DNA from: Saprospiraceae bacterium
Lineage (GTDB): Bacteria > Bacteroidota > Bacteroidia > Chitinophagales > Saprospiraceae
Direction of reading: 5' to 3'
Assembly: GCA_025055285.1 (NCBI GenBank)
Contig: JANWXM010000004.1
Location: forward strand, 1-64,000
Length of the DNA: 64,000 nt
Part shown: positions 26,237-34,748 of the stretch, in pieces
Layout: each line of letters starts with the position of its first letter
Position numbering within the stretch: position 1 is the first letter of the stretch
The notes under the pieces: generated by a model
Told to the model about the DNA's origin: nothing
The model's database searches: none
What the model saw: only the letters and a program-made list of their open reading frames with translations
Program-made: the position numbers and the translations under genes

Positions 26237-26835
26237 GATTTTTGCTCATTGAAGAACGGGTGTTTCTGAATTAGTTTTGCCAACTTTTGACGGCATTGAT
26301 GGACTCGCTGGCGGGCATTGTTCTCGTTACCTAGATTAAAAACTTTCGCGATTTCCTCCATAGAGTAGTTTAGCTTGTACAGGGCGAGTAACTCACGGCA
26401 GCGTTCGTCTAGTTGATTTAAAAGATTTTTAAGGTGTTCTCGTCGTTCGCTTTCTATAATTTCTTCTTCTACACCTTCGTACGGCGAGGGATGACGGAGT
26501 GAGGGCAAATTGTCGTCAAAGATCAAGCGACGTGTGCTTCGCCGATGAGAATACCACCGCCCGCGGCAGATACCCAGAAAGTAATTTTTGAGCCCACCCA
26601 TTTGCTGATAGCGCCCGGTACGGACGTGGTGGTCGAAGACGATAAACGCCTCCTGAACGGCATCCTCTGCCTCGTGAAGCGTGCCGCCCAGGGAATAAAT
26701 GAGGCGCAAGGCCGCTTGACGCCAGCCTGCGTCCACAAATAAGTAGTGGAGCGCTGTATCGCGCTCTCGACCCCCTGACTTGAGCATTTGAATGAGTTGC
26801 TCATCTGTGTACAGCTTCCGAAAAATCATATACAA
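26233..26835 (-). CDS. ECF-type RNA polymerase sigma factor
   Basis: 200 residues. Region 2 includes GTLHEAEDAVQEAFIVFDHHVRTG and FLGICRGRWYSHRR. Region 4 is LLALYKLNYSMEEIAKVFNLGNENNARQRVHQCRQKL, the helix-turn-helix that reads the -35 element. No region 3. It overlaps the putative anti-sigma gene by 4 bp and is divergent from the CHAT-protein gene, with only 117 bp between, so the CHAT protein is a plausible target or signal partner. A 7-bp inverted repeat at 26874-26898 lies in the shared upstream region. Confidence 0.88.
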   Translation of the reverse strand: MYMIFRKLYTDEQLIQMLKSGGRERDTALHYLFVDAGWRQAALRLIYSLGGTLHEAEDAVQEAFIVFDHHVRTGRYQQMGGLKNYFLGICRGRWYSHRRSTRRLIFDDNLPSLRHPSPYEGVEEEIIESERREHLKNLLNQLDERCRELLALYKLNYSMEEIAKVFNLGNENNARQRVHQCRQKLAKLIQKHPFFNEQKS

Positions 26836-26873
26836 GTACAGGAAATGGTGTGAGCGTTACGGTTAGTTTTTTC

Positions 26874-26898
26874 ATTTTTGCATATTTTATACAAAAAT
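26874..26898. repeat. Inverted repeat in sigma/CHAT divergent promoter region
   Basis: ATTTTTG (26874-26880) and CAAAAAT (26892-26898) are exact reverse complements separated by 11 bp, a spacing of about two helical turns centre to centre. It lies in the 117-bp gap between the divergent ECF sigma and CHAT genes, the place for a shared operator. The region is AT-rich, so chance is possible. Confidence 0.4.
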
Positions 26899-26952
26899 TC
26901 GCATACTCCTAATTTGCATCAAGGAGTTATTCACCTCTAATCTGTTGCAAAA

Positions 26953-29900
26953 ATGCAAAAATATATTCTACTTTTGGCATATTTTGCAATTATTCTCTTC
27001 GGAAGACTAAATGCTCAACCTTTAATGCCACTTCCCGCAAGGGAACTTGGAATAATTGAAGAGAACGGCCTCAAAATAACCGACCTCTCCTTAGTTTTTT
27101 CCTCCAAGAGCTCGGCGGTAAGCATCGAGAGCAAAGAAAGGTGCCTTGAAATACCCACTGCATTTTCCTCTACCGACGTCGTGCGTTGGTTGATTAAAGG
27201 AGCACCTTTCAAAGCTTTCCTTTTCGAAGAGGGTAGCGAGGCGTGTTTGCTCCACCGCTTAAGAGAAACCGTGAACGACAGCGGCAAGGCTGTTTGGTCA
27301 AGAGGCCTTTATCTGGCACTGTTGGGCCTAAGGGCATACCAATGTGGCCAAATGAATTTGGCCACAGCGTATTTTGAAGTGTTTCATCAGATTGCCATTG
27401 AAGCGTTTGGTTCGGATTCTGAGGCTGTTATAGATGCGGAATTATGCCTAGGTCGAGTGTGGTTTGCTCAACAAAACTATGCGCGAGCGCTGTTTCACTA
27501 TGAACGAGCGTTCAAGAACATTGGCATAACTCGCCTACAGGATCAACCTCATCTAGTCCAAGTGGTAGAAGATATGGCCCTGGCCTATGAGCGACAGGGA
27601 GACGACAAACGCGTTTGCTCGCTGGCTGAAACGTTGCTCTCGTATAAACAGCAACAGACCCTACCGGATACGGCGCAACTGATTCGAACTTTGTTTCTCG
27701 CTAGTGCTGCTCACTTGCGTTTGGCCAGCTGGCATGAAGCTCAGAAACTCTTGACCCGCGCGCAAGCTCTCATTACCGCTTCTTCCGTAAAAGATACCCA
27801 ATATCGCATTGCTGACCTACTCCTTCGAGCCCAATTAAAAGCTGAAGAAGAAGCGTACAGCGAAGCTACTTACTATACTCTTCGAGCGCTGCAACAATTG
27901 AGTGCAGATCCTGCCGACACGCTTGAGGTGCTGAGAGCCGAAGTTATGCTCTGGATCGCTGAACTCGCCCTTTTACAAAAAGCCTACCCCCTGGCCAGTT
28001 ACTACTTGTCACGCTTTGAGCTCGAACGCTTATTTGTCAAAGACATACGCCTCAGGGCTCGAACTAAAATACTGGCTAGTCAACTGTTAAGGGTTAGACG
28101 CGCTCATGACGTGGCCGAACGCCTTCTTCAAGAAGCACTCCAAGAGCTTAAACCTCTGCACCTTCCTGTACCAGAATTGCCCGCCATATACGAACAATTA
28201 GCCATAGTAGACCTGGAAAGAGGCCTATTCCCTCAGGCAAAAGCGTATGCTTTGGCTGCCATTGAGCATTACCAAGCAGTCTCTTCAGAGAATCATCCTA
28301 ATGTGCTGCGCACCTACATGCTCTTAGCAACGCTTCACCATCGAATGCAAGAGCCTGCAGAGGGACTTCCGTATGTGGAGTCGGCTATATCTGTTTTAGA
28401 AGCGCCCGCCTTTCAACACTATGGATCGCATTTGTTGTTGCTGGAGGCTCTTCGGGTGAAGGCAGAGCTGTTGTTGAAGCACTACGACAAGAAAGCAGAG
28501 GAATCCGCTCTTCAGCAAGCGTGGTCTTGCGTTCAAAGAGCATATCAGTTAGCTTGTCAACTGCGCAATGCCAGCCGCGCTCTAGAGCAGCTCATGGCAC
28601 TCCATTCCCGGTTTGAACGCATAGCAGAGCTCGGCATCGCCGTAGCACATAGACAGTACGCATGTCACGCCGACGATTGTTGGCTAGAAGAAGCTTTTGA
28701 CGTCGCTCAGCGCGGGAAAGACTTTTTCTGGGAGCCAGCCATTACGGTTATGAGAAGCCAGCGCCTCGACGTCTTCGCAAGAAGATTGCTAAAAAGAGGT
28801 AAATATCTGTATGCGCTTTGTCTAGAACAAACTACTCGCTATTATCGTCGCCTTGAGGCAATTACTTCGGATTCTCTAGAAGTCGTGCTCGGCTTGGCGG
28901 AGGCTGTTGCCCAAGCAAATACCGCTTATCACCATTTTTTAGACTCACTTCGTAGAAACGTAATAGCCCTCTTTGTTTCGTATAGAACCATTTCACCGCA
29001 CAAAATCGTCAAATTGTTGAAAAAAAGAGAAGTCGTTGTAGATTTCTTCTTGGGCCAACAGGCCCTGTATGCCTTTATCCTTTCGCGAAAAAACCCACTT
29101 GAGTTGATAGAACTTCCAATTGACTCTAATTTGCGAGAGCTTATTGCAAATTTAAAGACGGCGATAGCGTCTCGGGCAGAACGCATGCACACCGTCTATG
29201 AACCTGCCTATACACTGTATCGGCAAATCTTTCTGCCGCTAGAACAGCGGCTAGAAAGGCGCGTGGAAATACTTGCCATCATACCTCATAAGGAACTTTT
29301 TGACCTCCCTTTCGAAGTTCTTTTGAGTGAGCAGCCCAAAATGGAAAAGGCTGATCGAGTTTGTGATTATGCATATTTGGTCCGTCGGTATGCTTTTTCT
29401 TACGCCTACTCGGCGAATCACTGGCTTCATAGCCGAAGACGCCTTGTGCGCTGGCCAGAGAGCCGCTCGTATATCCTTTACCAGTCTGATACCCAACTGC
29501 GTCAAGGGCGTGAAGAAGCGAAAATAATAAGCAGCATCATAGGCGGAGTAGTGCTTCAGGACACCCTTACCAAAAGCCAGGTGCTCGACTCTATTGGAGT
29601 AGGCAGGATCATTCACGTCGTCGGCCACAGTTTGGCTGCTCAAGGAGCAGTTCTTCATTGGAGAGGTAAGACAAGTGCTTCGACAGAACACCTGTATCTG
29701 CCTGATATCTTTACCCTCTTCACGCAGGCGCATCTAGTGACTCTTTCAGCTTGCGAAACAGCATTGCCCTCTTACTACCATCCCTATGGATTGAGCATGA
29801 CTGGAGCTTTCTCTTACGCACGGGCGGCGTGTGTACTGGGAACTCACTGGATGGTAGAGGACGAAGCAACTCAGAAAGTTATGCGCGAGTTTTACCTCCT

Positions 29901-30120
29901 CTTGCGCAAGCAGCGTACGGAGAGTAAAGCACACGCGTTGCGAGCTGCTCAACTTAGTCTTATAGAGTGCCGACGTCAACGGCAAGGACATCCGTATTAT
30001 TGGGCTGCATTCCGGCTGTACGGCAACGCCTTGGCCTTCGAGCGCCCCGAACGAAGGGCAATAAGGCAAGCGGCTCGCTTGCTTCGCCGCCTAACTAGGC
30101 AAATAATGGCGCAGACGTGA
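26953..30120 (+). CDS. Secreted TPR-CHAT domain protein (putative cysteine protease)
   Basis: 1055 residues. A signal peptide (MQKYILLLAYFAIILFGRL, cleavage near NAQ) leads into about 600 residues of degenerate TPR-type helical repeats. A C-terminal CHAT domain runs from about residue 690 to 1035. The caspase-like dyad is present: His892 in HVVGHS and Cys934 in LSACETAL, with the characteristic GAFSYARAACVLGTHW segment after it. CHAT proteases such as separase-like TPR-CHAT proteins cleave specific partners. Here the signal peptide places it outside the cytoplasm, which is uncommon for characterised members. It is divergent from an ECF sigma / TPR anti-sigma pair. The substrate is unknown. 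Confidence 0.85.
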   Translation: MQKYILLLAYFAIILFGRLNAQPLMPLPARELGIIEENGLKITDLSLVFSSKSSAVSIESKERCLEIPTAFSSTDVVRWLIKGAPFKAFLFEEGSEACLLHRLRETVNDSGKAVWSRGLYLALLGLRAYQCGQMNLATAYFEVFHQIAIEAFGSDSEAVIDAELCLGRVWFAQQNYARALFHYERAFKNIGITRLQDQPHLVQVVEDMALAYERQGDDKRVCSLAETLLSYKQQQTLPDTAQLIRTLFLASAAHLRLASWHEAQKLLTRAQALITASSVKDTQYRIADLLLRAQLKAEEEAYSEATYYTLRALQQLSADPADTLEVLRAEVMLWIAELALLQKAYPLASYYLSRFELERLFVKDIRLRARTKILASQLLRVRRAHDVAERLLQEALQELKPLHLPVPELPAIYEQLAIVDLERGLFPQAKAYALAAIEHYQAVSSENHPNVLRTYMLLATLHHRMQEPAEGLPYVESAISVLEAPAFQHYGSHLLLLEALRVKAELLLKHYDKKAEESALQQAWSCVQRAYQLACQLRNASRALEQLMALHSRFERIAELGIAVAHRQYACHADDCWLEEAFDVAQRGKDFFWEPAITVMRSQRLDVFARRLLKRGKYLYALCLEQTTRYYRRLEAITSDSLEVVLGLAEAVAQANTAYHHFLDSLRRNVIALFVSYRTISPHKIVKLLKKREVVVDFFLGQQALYAFILSRKNPLELIELPIDSNLRELIANLKTAIASRAERMHTVYEPAYTLYRQIFLPLEQRLERRVEILAIIPHKELFDLPFEVLLSEQPKMEKADRVCDYAYLVRRYAFSYAYSANHWLHSRRRLVRWPESRSYILYQSDTQLRQGREEAKIISSIIGGVVLQDTLTKSQVLDSIGVGRIIHVVGHSLAAQGAVLHWRGKTSASTEHLYLPDIFTLFTQAHLVTLSACETALPSYYHPYGLSMTGAFSYARAACVLGTHWMVEDEATQKVMREFYLLLRKQRTESKAHALRAAQLSLIECRRQRQGHPYYWAAFRLYGNALAFERPERRAIRQAARLLRRLTRQIMAQT

Positions 30121-30157
30121 ATCCCCTTTCCCTGCCTAGGCTATGAACCCTGACGCT

Positions 30158-30165
30158 TATCTTTG
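30158..30165 (+). promoter_or_regulatory. Candidate mtgA promoter
   Basis: TATCTTTG is an exact -7 match 57 bp before the TTG start and 99 bp before the alternative ATG of mtgA; no clear -33 element. Confidence 0.45.
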
Positions 30166-30221
30166 CCCGTGAAGAAACTCTAAACGCGCTTTCTTTCACT
30201 TAACTACTTCGGAGAGAAAAG

Positions 30222-31010
30222 TTGGTTCTGAACGTTGATACTTTGAAGGAAAGGTATCGCCGTATGTTGCACCCCGGAGCAGGCGATACGCACTTTGGCG
30301 CTCGGTTGCGCCAGCTAATTTTTCGCTTCGTGCTCTGGTTCTTGGGTATTACGGTAGGCTTAGTGCTCTTATATCGCTTCGTGCCAGTGTTCGTTACACC
30401 GCTCATGGTCATTCGAACCATCGAGCAGGCGTTTGATGATAAGCGCCCCGTGCGGTGGAAACACGACTGGGTGCCTTTCGAGAAATTGTCGCCCAAACTT
30501 CAGCTGGCGGTGGTATGTGCAGAAGACCAAGCTTTCTTGGAACATTGGGGTTTCGACTTTCAGGCTATTGAAGAAGCTATAGAACATAATCGAAAAAGTC
30601 GCCGAATTCGAGGTGCCAGTACCATCAGCCAACAGACGGCGAAGAACGTTTTCTTATGGCCAGGTCGTTCTTGGCTCCGCAAAGGGTTAGAAGTGTATTT
30701 CACCTTCTTGATAGAAACGTTTTGGAGCAAAGAGCGCATCATGACAGTGTACCTAAATATCATTGAGTTCGGCGATGGCATCTACGGCGCAGAAGCCGCT
30801 TCTCGACACTTTTTCCATAAGAGTGCCAGCCAGCTCACGCGCGAAGAGGCGGCCTTGTTGGCTGCCGTGCTGCCCAATCCGCTTCAACGCAACCCGGCGC
30901 GTCCGTCCTCGCTCGTGCGCAACCGACAGCAGTGGGTTCTTGCGCAAATGCGCATGTGGGGCGGACGCATCAACTACGAGGAACCCAATACTCCTCGACC
31001 AAAACAATAA
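30222..31010 (+). CDS. Monofunctional biosynthetic peptidoglycan transglycosylase
   Basis: 262 residues from a TTG start at 30222; an ATG at 30264 gives 248. A single transmembrane helix (about residues 32-53) anchors a GT51 domain. Motifs in order: AEDQAFLEHWGFD (catalytic Glu), RGASTISQQTAKN, KERIMTVYLNIIEFGDGIYGAEAA and LAAVLPNP. It polymerises lipid II into glycan strands in the periplasm and lacks the transpeptidase domain of class A penicillin-binding proteins. The 777-residue protein gene starts 17 bp downstream, so they are probably co-transcribed. Confidence 0.92.
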   Translation: MVLNVDTLKERYRRMLHPGAGDTHFGARLRQLIFRFVLWFLGITVGLVLLYRFVPVFVTPLMVIRTIEQAFDDKRPVRWKHDWVPFEKLSPKLQLAVVCAEDQAFLEHWGFDFQAIEEAIEHNRKSRRIRGASTISQQTAKNVFLWPGRSWLRKGLEVYFTFLIETFWSKERIMTVYLNIIEFGDGIYGAEAASRHFFHKSASQLTREEAALLAAVLPNPLQRNPARPSSLVRNRQQWVLAQMRMWGGRINYEEPNTPRPKQ

Positions 31011-31027
31011 AACGATAGCGCTACCTC

Positions 31028-33361
31028 ATGGCCGGTATGCGTCCTCCACTGCTCATTCTCTCGGCTTTCATCCTCACTCTTTTGCTCGCCCACCGAAGAG
31101 AAGAACATTCCCGCCTTGCAGAGGGAAATTGCGACCCCTTTACTAGACCTTTTTATGGATATTCCTTTCTTCTCCCAGAAATTATTAATAAAAATGCTGC
31201 TTATGCGCCGTTTTTTACCCGCTGGGACGATTACTACGACCGCTATTACTTCGACCTCGACCATCAGCGCGAAGAAAATATTGCTGAATGGCGCGACCGC
31301 TTCTGCAGTTTGGCTGAGCCCGAGGAAGTAGATTTTGTAGTCTATCAGGCAGGTGAAAACGACCTGCTCGTGCTGCGAGACCTGGCCTTCGCGCGCGCAG
31401 AACCAGAGCAAATGCCTTATCCCTTCATTGGAAATACTTTTGCCGAAACGCTAGCTTACAACGGTTGCATAGAGGTGTTAGACTATTTGGTTTTTACTCG
31501 CCAATGCGAACCTTACGTAACCTTGCCCGATGGTGGCTGGGCACGCCCACAACGCCCCGTAGAATTTATGCAGCAATTAATTGAGGAAGGAAAAGAGCGT
31601 TTCTCGCACACTTCCTCTCACTTCTTGCGCTTGCGCTACGCCTATCAAATTGTGCGACTTGCTCACTACGCCGGTCAATGGCGTCAGACGGTGGACCTAT
31701 ACAACGAACTGATGCCCAAAATTGACCGTCGCCGACCGAGCATTGTTTATTACTGGATACTAGGGCATTTAGCAGGAGCGCTCCAGCGGCTCGGCAAAAC
31801 TGCTGAAGCGGCTTATCGCTATTCCATCATTTTTAATCATTGTCCCTCTAAACGCATTCAGGCATTCCGAAGCTTCCAACTAAGGGATGAAAAAGATTGG
31901 AAAGCAGCCTTGAGGCTTTGTCGCAATGACGCCGAACAGGCGACCCTCTACTTATTGCGCGCTGCCAAGAATCGACCTTTCTCTGTAGACCATTTAGCGT
32001 CAATTTACCAGCTGGACCCTGCAAGCCCACACTTAGAACTGATGTTGATCGGCATGGTCCAGGAGCTAGAGCGCATCTTCCTGCACACCAGTGTCACCCA
32101 GAAAAAGAGGAAAGGGCCAATCTATCGAGAGTCGAAGGACAATGCGGCGATTCGCTTAATTGACTTGCAACGCACTACTCGTCGAATCGCCCGAGAAGGC
32201 AAAGTACCTCGGCCTAAACTTTGGCTAGCCATATCGGTTTACTTGCAAATATTGGCCAATGATTTGTCTTCTGCTGAACGTGCACTAGATCGCGTAAGCG
32301 AACAGCTGACAAACGACAGATACGACCTAGTTTTAAAACGTCAAATTGAAGTGTGGCGCCTTCTAACCAAATTATTGAAGCTCGATGCCAAAGATGAAAC
32401 TACAGACAGCATCTATTTTAACCTCAAAAGTGAAGCCCTTTTTCGAAAAATTCCGTCTTTCGAGCCTTTTGCCCAAGAGCTTCTAAGCGAACGCTATGCC
32501 CTCAATCGCCATCCTGGCAAGGCCGTGCTCATTGCTTACGGGCCCACGGGTATCCTATACAATCCGCAATTGGAGGAGCTTGATGACTTAATCCGCCTTG
32601 CGAAGAGCGATACGAGCATCTTTCTATTCAAGTTTATGCCCATTGACACCAGTATGGATCAAATTCTCGCTCGTCTGCTCGAAATCAAGGGCGCCTATCT
32701 CCTTGCTCAAGGCCAACCAGAGGCTGCTTTGGCTGTTTTAAGCCAAATACCCGCTTCCCAAATTTCGGAAATGGAAACCTTTACACCGTTCAAAGAAGTA
32801 CTTCACGATAAGATACATCGCCCCACTACGGATTCTTTGACGTTGAATCGCCTCCAAATTGCAGAAAAACTCGTAGAGTATGAGCGCCTAGCTAAAGCTT
32901 CTGCAGCCCTTGAAGATCCGGCCGCTGCGTGGTACTTCTATCTGATTGGGCTGGCTTATTACAATATGTCGTACTTTGGCCATGCTTGGAGTGCGACGGA
33001 TTTTTATCGAAGTGGTTACAATTGGACTCGATTGGCTCAAGGGCCAGTCTTCCCGCTCCGCAACAGTCCAAATGGAAATCGAGAAAACATAGACGTGAGT
33101 TTAGCCCTGACTTATTTCGAGAAAGCTCTAGCGTTAGCGCGCAATCCTGAAGTTGCCGCTCGTGCCGCTTTTATGGCTGCTCGGTGCCAACAAAAACAGT
33201 GGTTTACTCATCCGGATTGCCGCTACAGACCTGGGAGCCGAATGATACCGCAGCTCCCTGAGGCCTACACCCGTTATTACAAGGAGCTAAAGCGCTACGA
33301 AAAGTCAAACTTCTATCAGAGAATTGTGCAAGAGTGCAAATGGCTCCCTTATTACCAATGA
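31028..33361 (+). CDS. Large helical-repeat protein, unknown function
   Basis: 777 residues. A short N-terminal hydrophobic segment (LLILSAFILTLLLA, residues 8-21) could be a signal peptide or an anchor. The N-terminal region is unusually rich in aromatic and charged residues (RWDDYYDRYYFDLD). From about residue 200 onward it is mainly helical with TPR-like units, for example YYWILGHLAGALQRLGKTAEAAYRYS and a late YFEKALALARNPEVAARAAFMAARCQ. Similar proteins in Bacteroidota are annotated as hypothetical. It is downstream of mtgA, which suggests an envelope role but does not show one. Confidence 0.7.
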   Translation: MAGMRPPLLILSAFILTLLLAHRREEHSRLAEGNCDPFTRPFYGYSFLLPEIINKNAAYAPFFTRWDDYYDRYYFDLDHQREENIAEWRDRFCSLAEPEEVDFVVYQAGENDLLVLRDLAFARAEPEQMPYPFIGNTFAETLAYNGCIEVLDYLVFTRQCEPYVTLPDGGWARPQRPVEFMQQLIEEGKERFSHTSSHFLRLRYAYQIVRLAHYAGQWRQTVDLYNELMPKIDRRRPSIVYYWILGHLAGALQRLGKTAEAAYRYSIIFNHCPSKRIQAFRSFQLRDEKDWKAALRLCRNDAEQATLYLLRAAKNRPFSVDHLASIYQLDPASPHLELMLIGMVQELERIFLHTSVTQKKRKGPIYRESKDNAAIRLIDLQRTTRRIAREGKVPRPKLWLAISVYLQILANDLSSAERALDRVSEQLTNDRYDLVLKRQIEVWRLLTKLLKLDAKDETTDSIYFNLKSEALFRKIPSFEPFAQELLSERYALNRHPGKAVLIAYGPTGILYNPQLEELDDLIRLAKSDTSIFLFKFMPIDTSMDQILARLLEIKGAYLLAQGQPEAALAVLSQIPASQISEMETFTPFKEVLHDKIHRPTTDSLTLNRLQIAEKLVEYERLAKASAALEDPAAAWYFYLIGLAYYNMSYFGHAWSATDFYRSGYNWTRLAQGPVFPLRNSPNGNRENIDVSLALTYFEKALALARNPEVAARAAFMAARCQQKQWFTHPDCRYRPGSRMIPQLPEAYTRYYKELKRYEKSNFYQRIVQECKWLPYYQ

Positions 33362-33444
33362 TGGGTTTAGGTTGCCTTGGAGAAAGCCTTTTCATCTTCT
33401 GGTACGCTTTTAGCAGGAGCCCTCTGTAAAGGATGCGAATGCCT

Positions 33445-33452
33445 ACCTTTGC
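33445..33452 (+). promoter_or_regulatory. Candidate metK promoter
   Basis: TACCTTTG, an exact -7 match 49 bp before the ATG at 33502. It lies within an upstream extension of the metK frame (from 33433), so it supports the internal start. I saw no SAM riboswitch in the leader. Confidence 0.5.
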
Positions 33453-33501
33453 GCAGTTTTCTGGAAAAGGCACTACACTATATCAAATAAACAGTTACTT
33501 C

Positions 33502-34746
33502 ATGCCATACTTATTTACCTCCGAGTCGGTGTCGGAAGGACACCCCGATAAAATTGCTGATCAGATCAGCGACGCCATACTTGATGAGTTCCTTCGCCAG
33601 GACCCAGATTCGAAAGTGGCCTGCGAGACGCTAGTGACTACAGGTCTGGTGGTTGTGGCGGGCGAAGTGCGTTCGCGCGCTTACGTAGATATTCAAGATG
33701 TAGTACGACGCACAATTCAACGCATTGGTTACACGCGCGCCGAATACCAATTTGAGGCGCGGAGTTGTGGCATTATCAGTACTATACACGAACAAAGCCC
33801 AGATATCGCACAGGGCGTAGACGTAGGGCGAAGTGAAGAAGACCAAGGCGCTGGAGACCAGGGCATGATGTTCGGCTATGCCACTAATGAGACAGATAAT
33901 TACATGCCTTTGGCCCTAGAGCTAGCGCATCAACTGCTGCTCAATCTCTCTGAGATACGCCATGAGGGGAAGGTAATGAAATATTTGCGCCCTGATGCAA
34001 AAAGCCAAGTGACAATAGAGTATAGCGACCGCCACCAGCCCCGTCGCATTGATACAATTGTTTTGAGCACGCAGCACGACGAGGGCGTTAGTCAAGAACG
34101 CATTGCGCGCGATATTCAACGCATCCTGATTCCGCGGGTAAAAAAGCGCCTGCCCGCCCGCCTACGACGGCTCTTTACCAACGATATTCGTTATTTCATT
34201 AATCCTACAGGAAAATTCGTCATCGGCGGCCCACACGGCGATACGGGCTTAACAGGGCGTAAAATTATCGTAGATACCTACGGCGGTAGAGGCGCCCACG
34301 GCGGAGGCGCCTTCAGTGGTAAGGATGCTTCAAAAGTAGATCGCTCGGGCGCTTATGCCATGCGTCACATCGCTAAGAATCTAGTGGCTGCGGGTTTGTG
34401 CGATCAAGCGCTCGTCCAAGTGGCTTATGCTATTGGCGTTGCCCAGCCTGTTGGCCTTTACGTAAATACTTATGGCTCTTGCCGCGTCAAAGGGTTGAGC
34501 GACGGAGAAATTGCACGCCGATTATTGGAAATTTTTGACCTGCGTCCAGCGGCTATTGTAAATCGCCTGAAACTAAAAAATCCTATTTTCTCAGAAACGG
34601 CTGCTTACGGTCATTTTGGCCGAACGCCACAGAAAAAGATAGTGCTCTTTGGCCCGAACGGTCAAGCCGTGCCGCGCGAAGTAGAAACTTTCACCTGGGA
34701 AAAGCTAGACGTTGTAGACGATATTCGCCGCGCCTTTGGCATCTAA
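33502..34746 (+). CDS. S-adenosylmethionine synthetase
   Basis: 414 residues. It forms S-adenosylmethionine from methionine and ATP. Signature motifs are present: [20 protein letters not shown] at the start, [10 protein letters not shown] (ATP-binding hexapeptide) and [22 protein letters not shown] made here serves methylation and the radical SAM enzyme encoded about 12 kb away. The ATG at 33502 gives the usual N-terminus; the longer frame includes the promoter. The M1 peptidase gene begins 2 bp after its stop, indicating an operon of unrelated functions. Confidence 0.97.
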   Translation: MPYLFTSESVSEGHPDKIADQISDAILDEFLRQDPDSKVACETLVTTGLVVVAGEVRSRAYVDIQDVVRRTIQRIGYTRAEYQFEARSCGIISTIHEQSPDIAQGVDVGRSEEDQGAGDQGMMFGYATNETDNYMPLALELAHQLLLNLSEIRHEGKVMKYLRPDAKSQVTIEYSDRHQPRRIDTIVLSTQHDEGVSQERIARDIQRILIPRVKKRLPARLRRLFTNDIRYFINPTGKFVIGGPHGDTGLTGRKIIVDTYGGRGAHGGGAFSGKDASKVDRSGAYAMRHIAKNLVAAGLCDQALVQVAYAIGVAQPVGLYVNTYGSCRVKGLSDGEIARRLLEIFDLRPAAIVNRLKLKNPIFSETAAYGHFGRTPQKKIVLFGPNGQAVPREVETFTWEKLDVVDDIRRAFGI

Positions 34747-34748
34747 AA

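Noticed and set aside
33362-33501. Possible SAM riboswitch before metK
   Set aside because: The promoter box is 49 bp before the ATG and no SAM-aptamer helices could be drawn.
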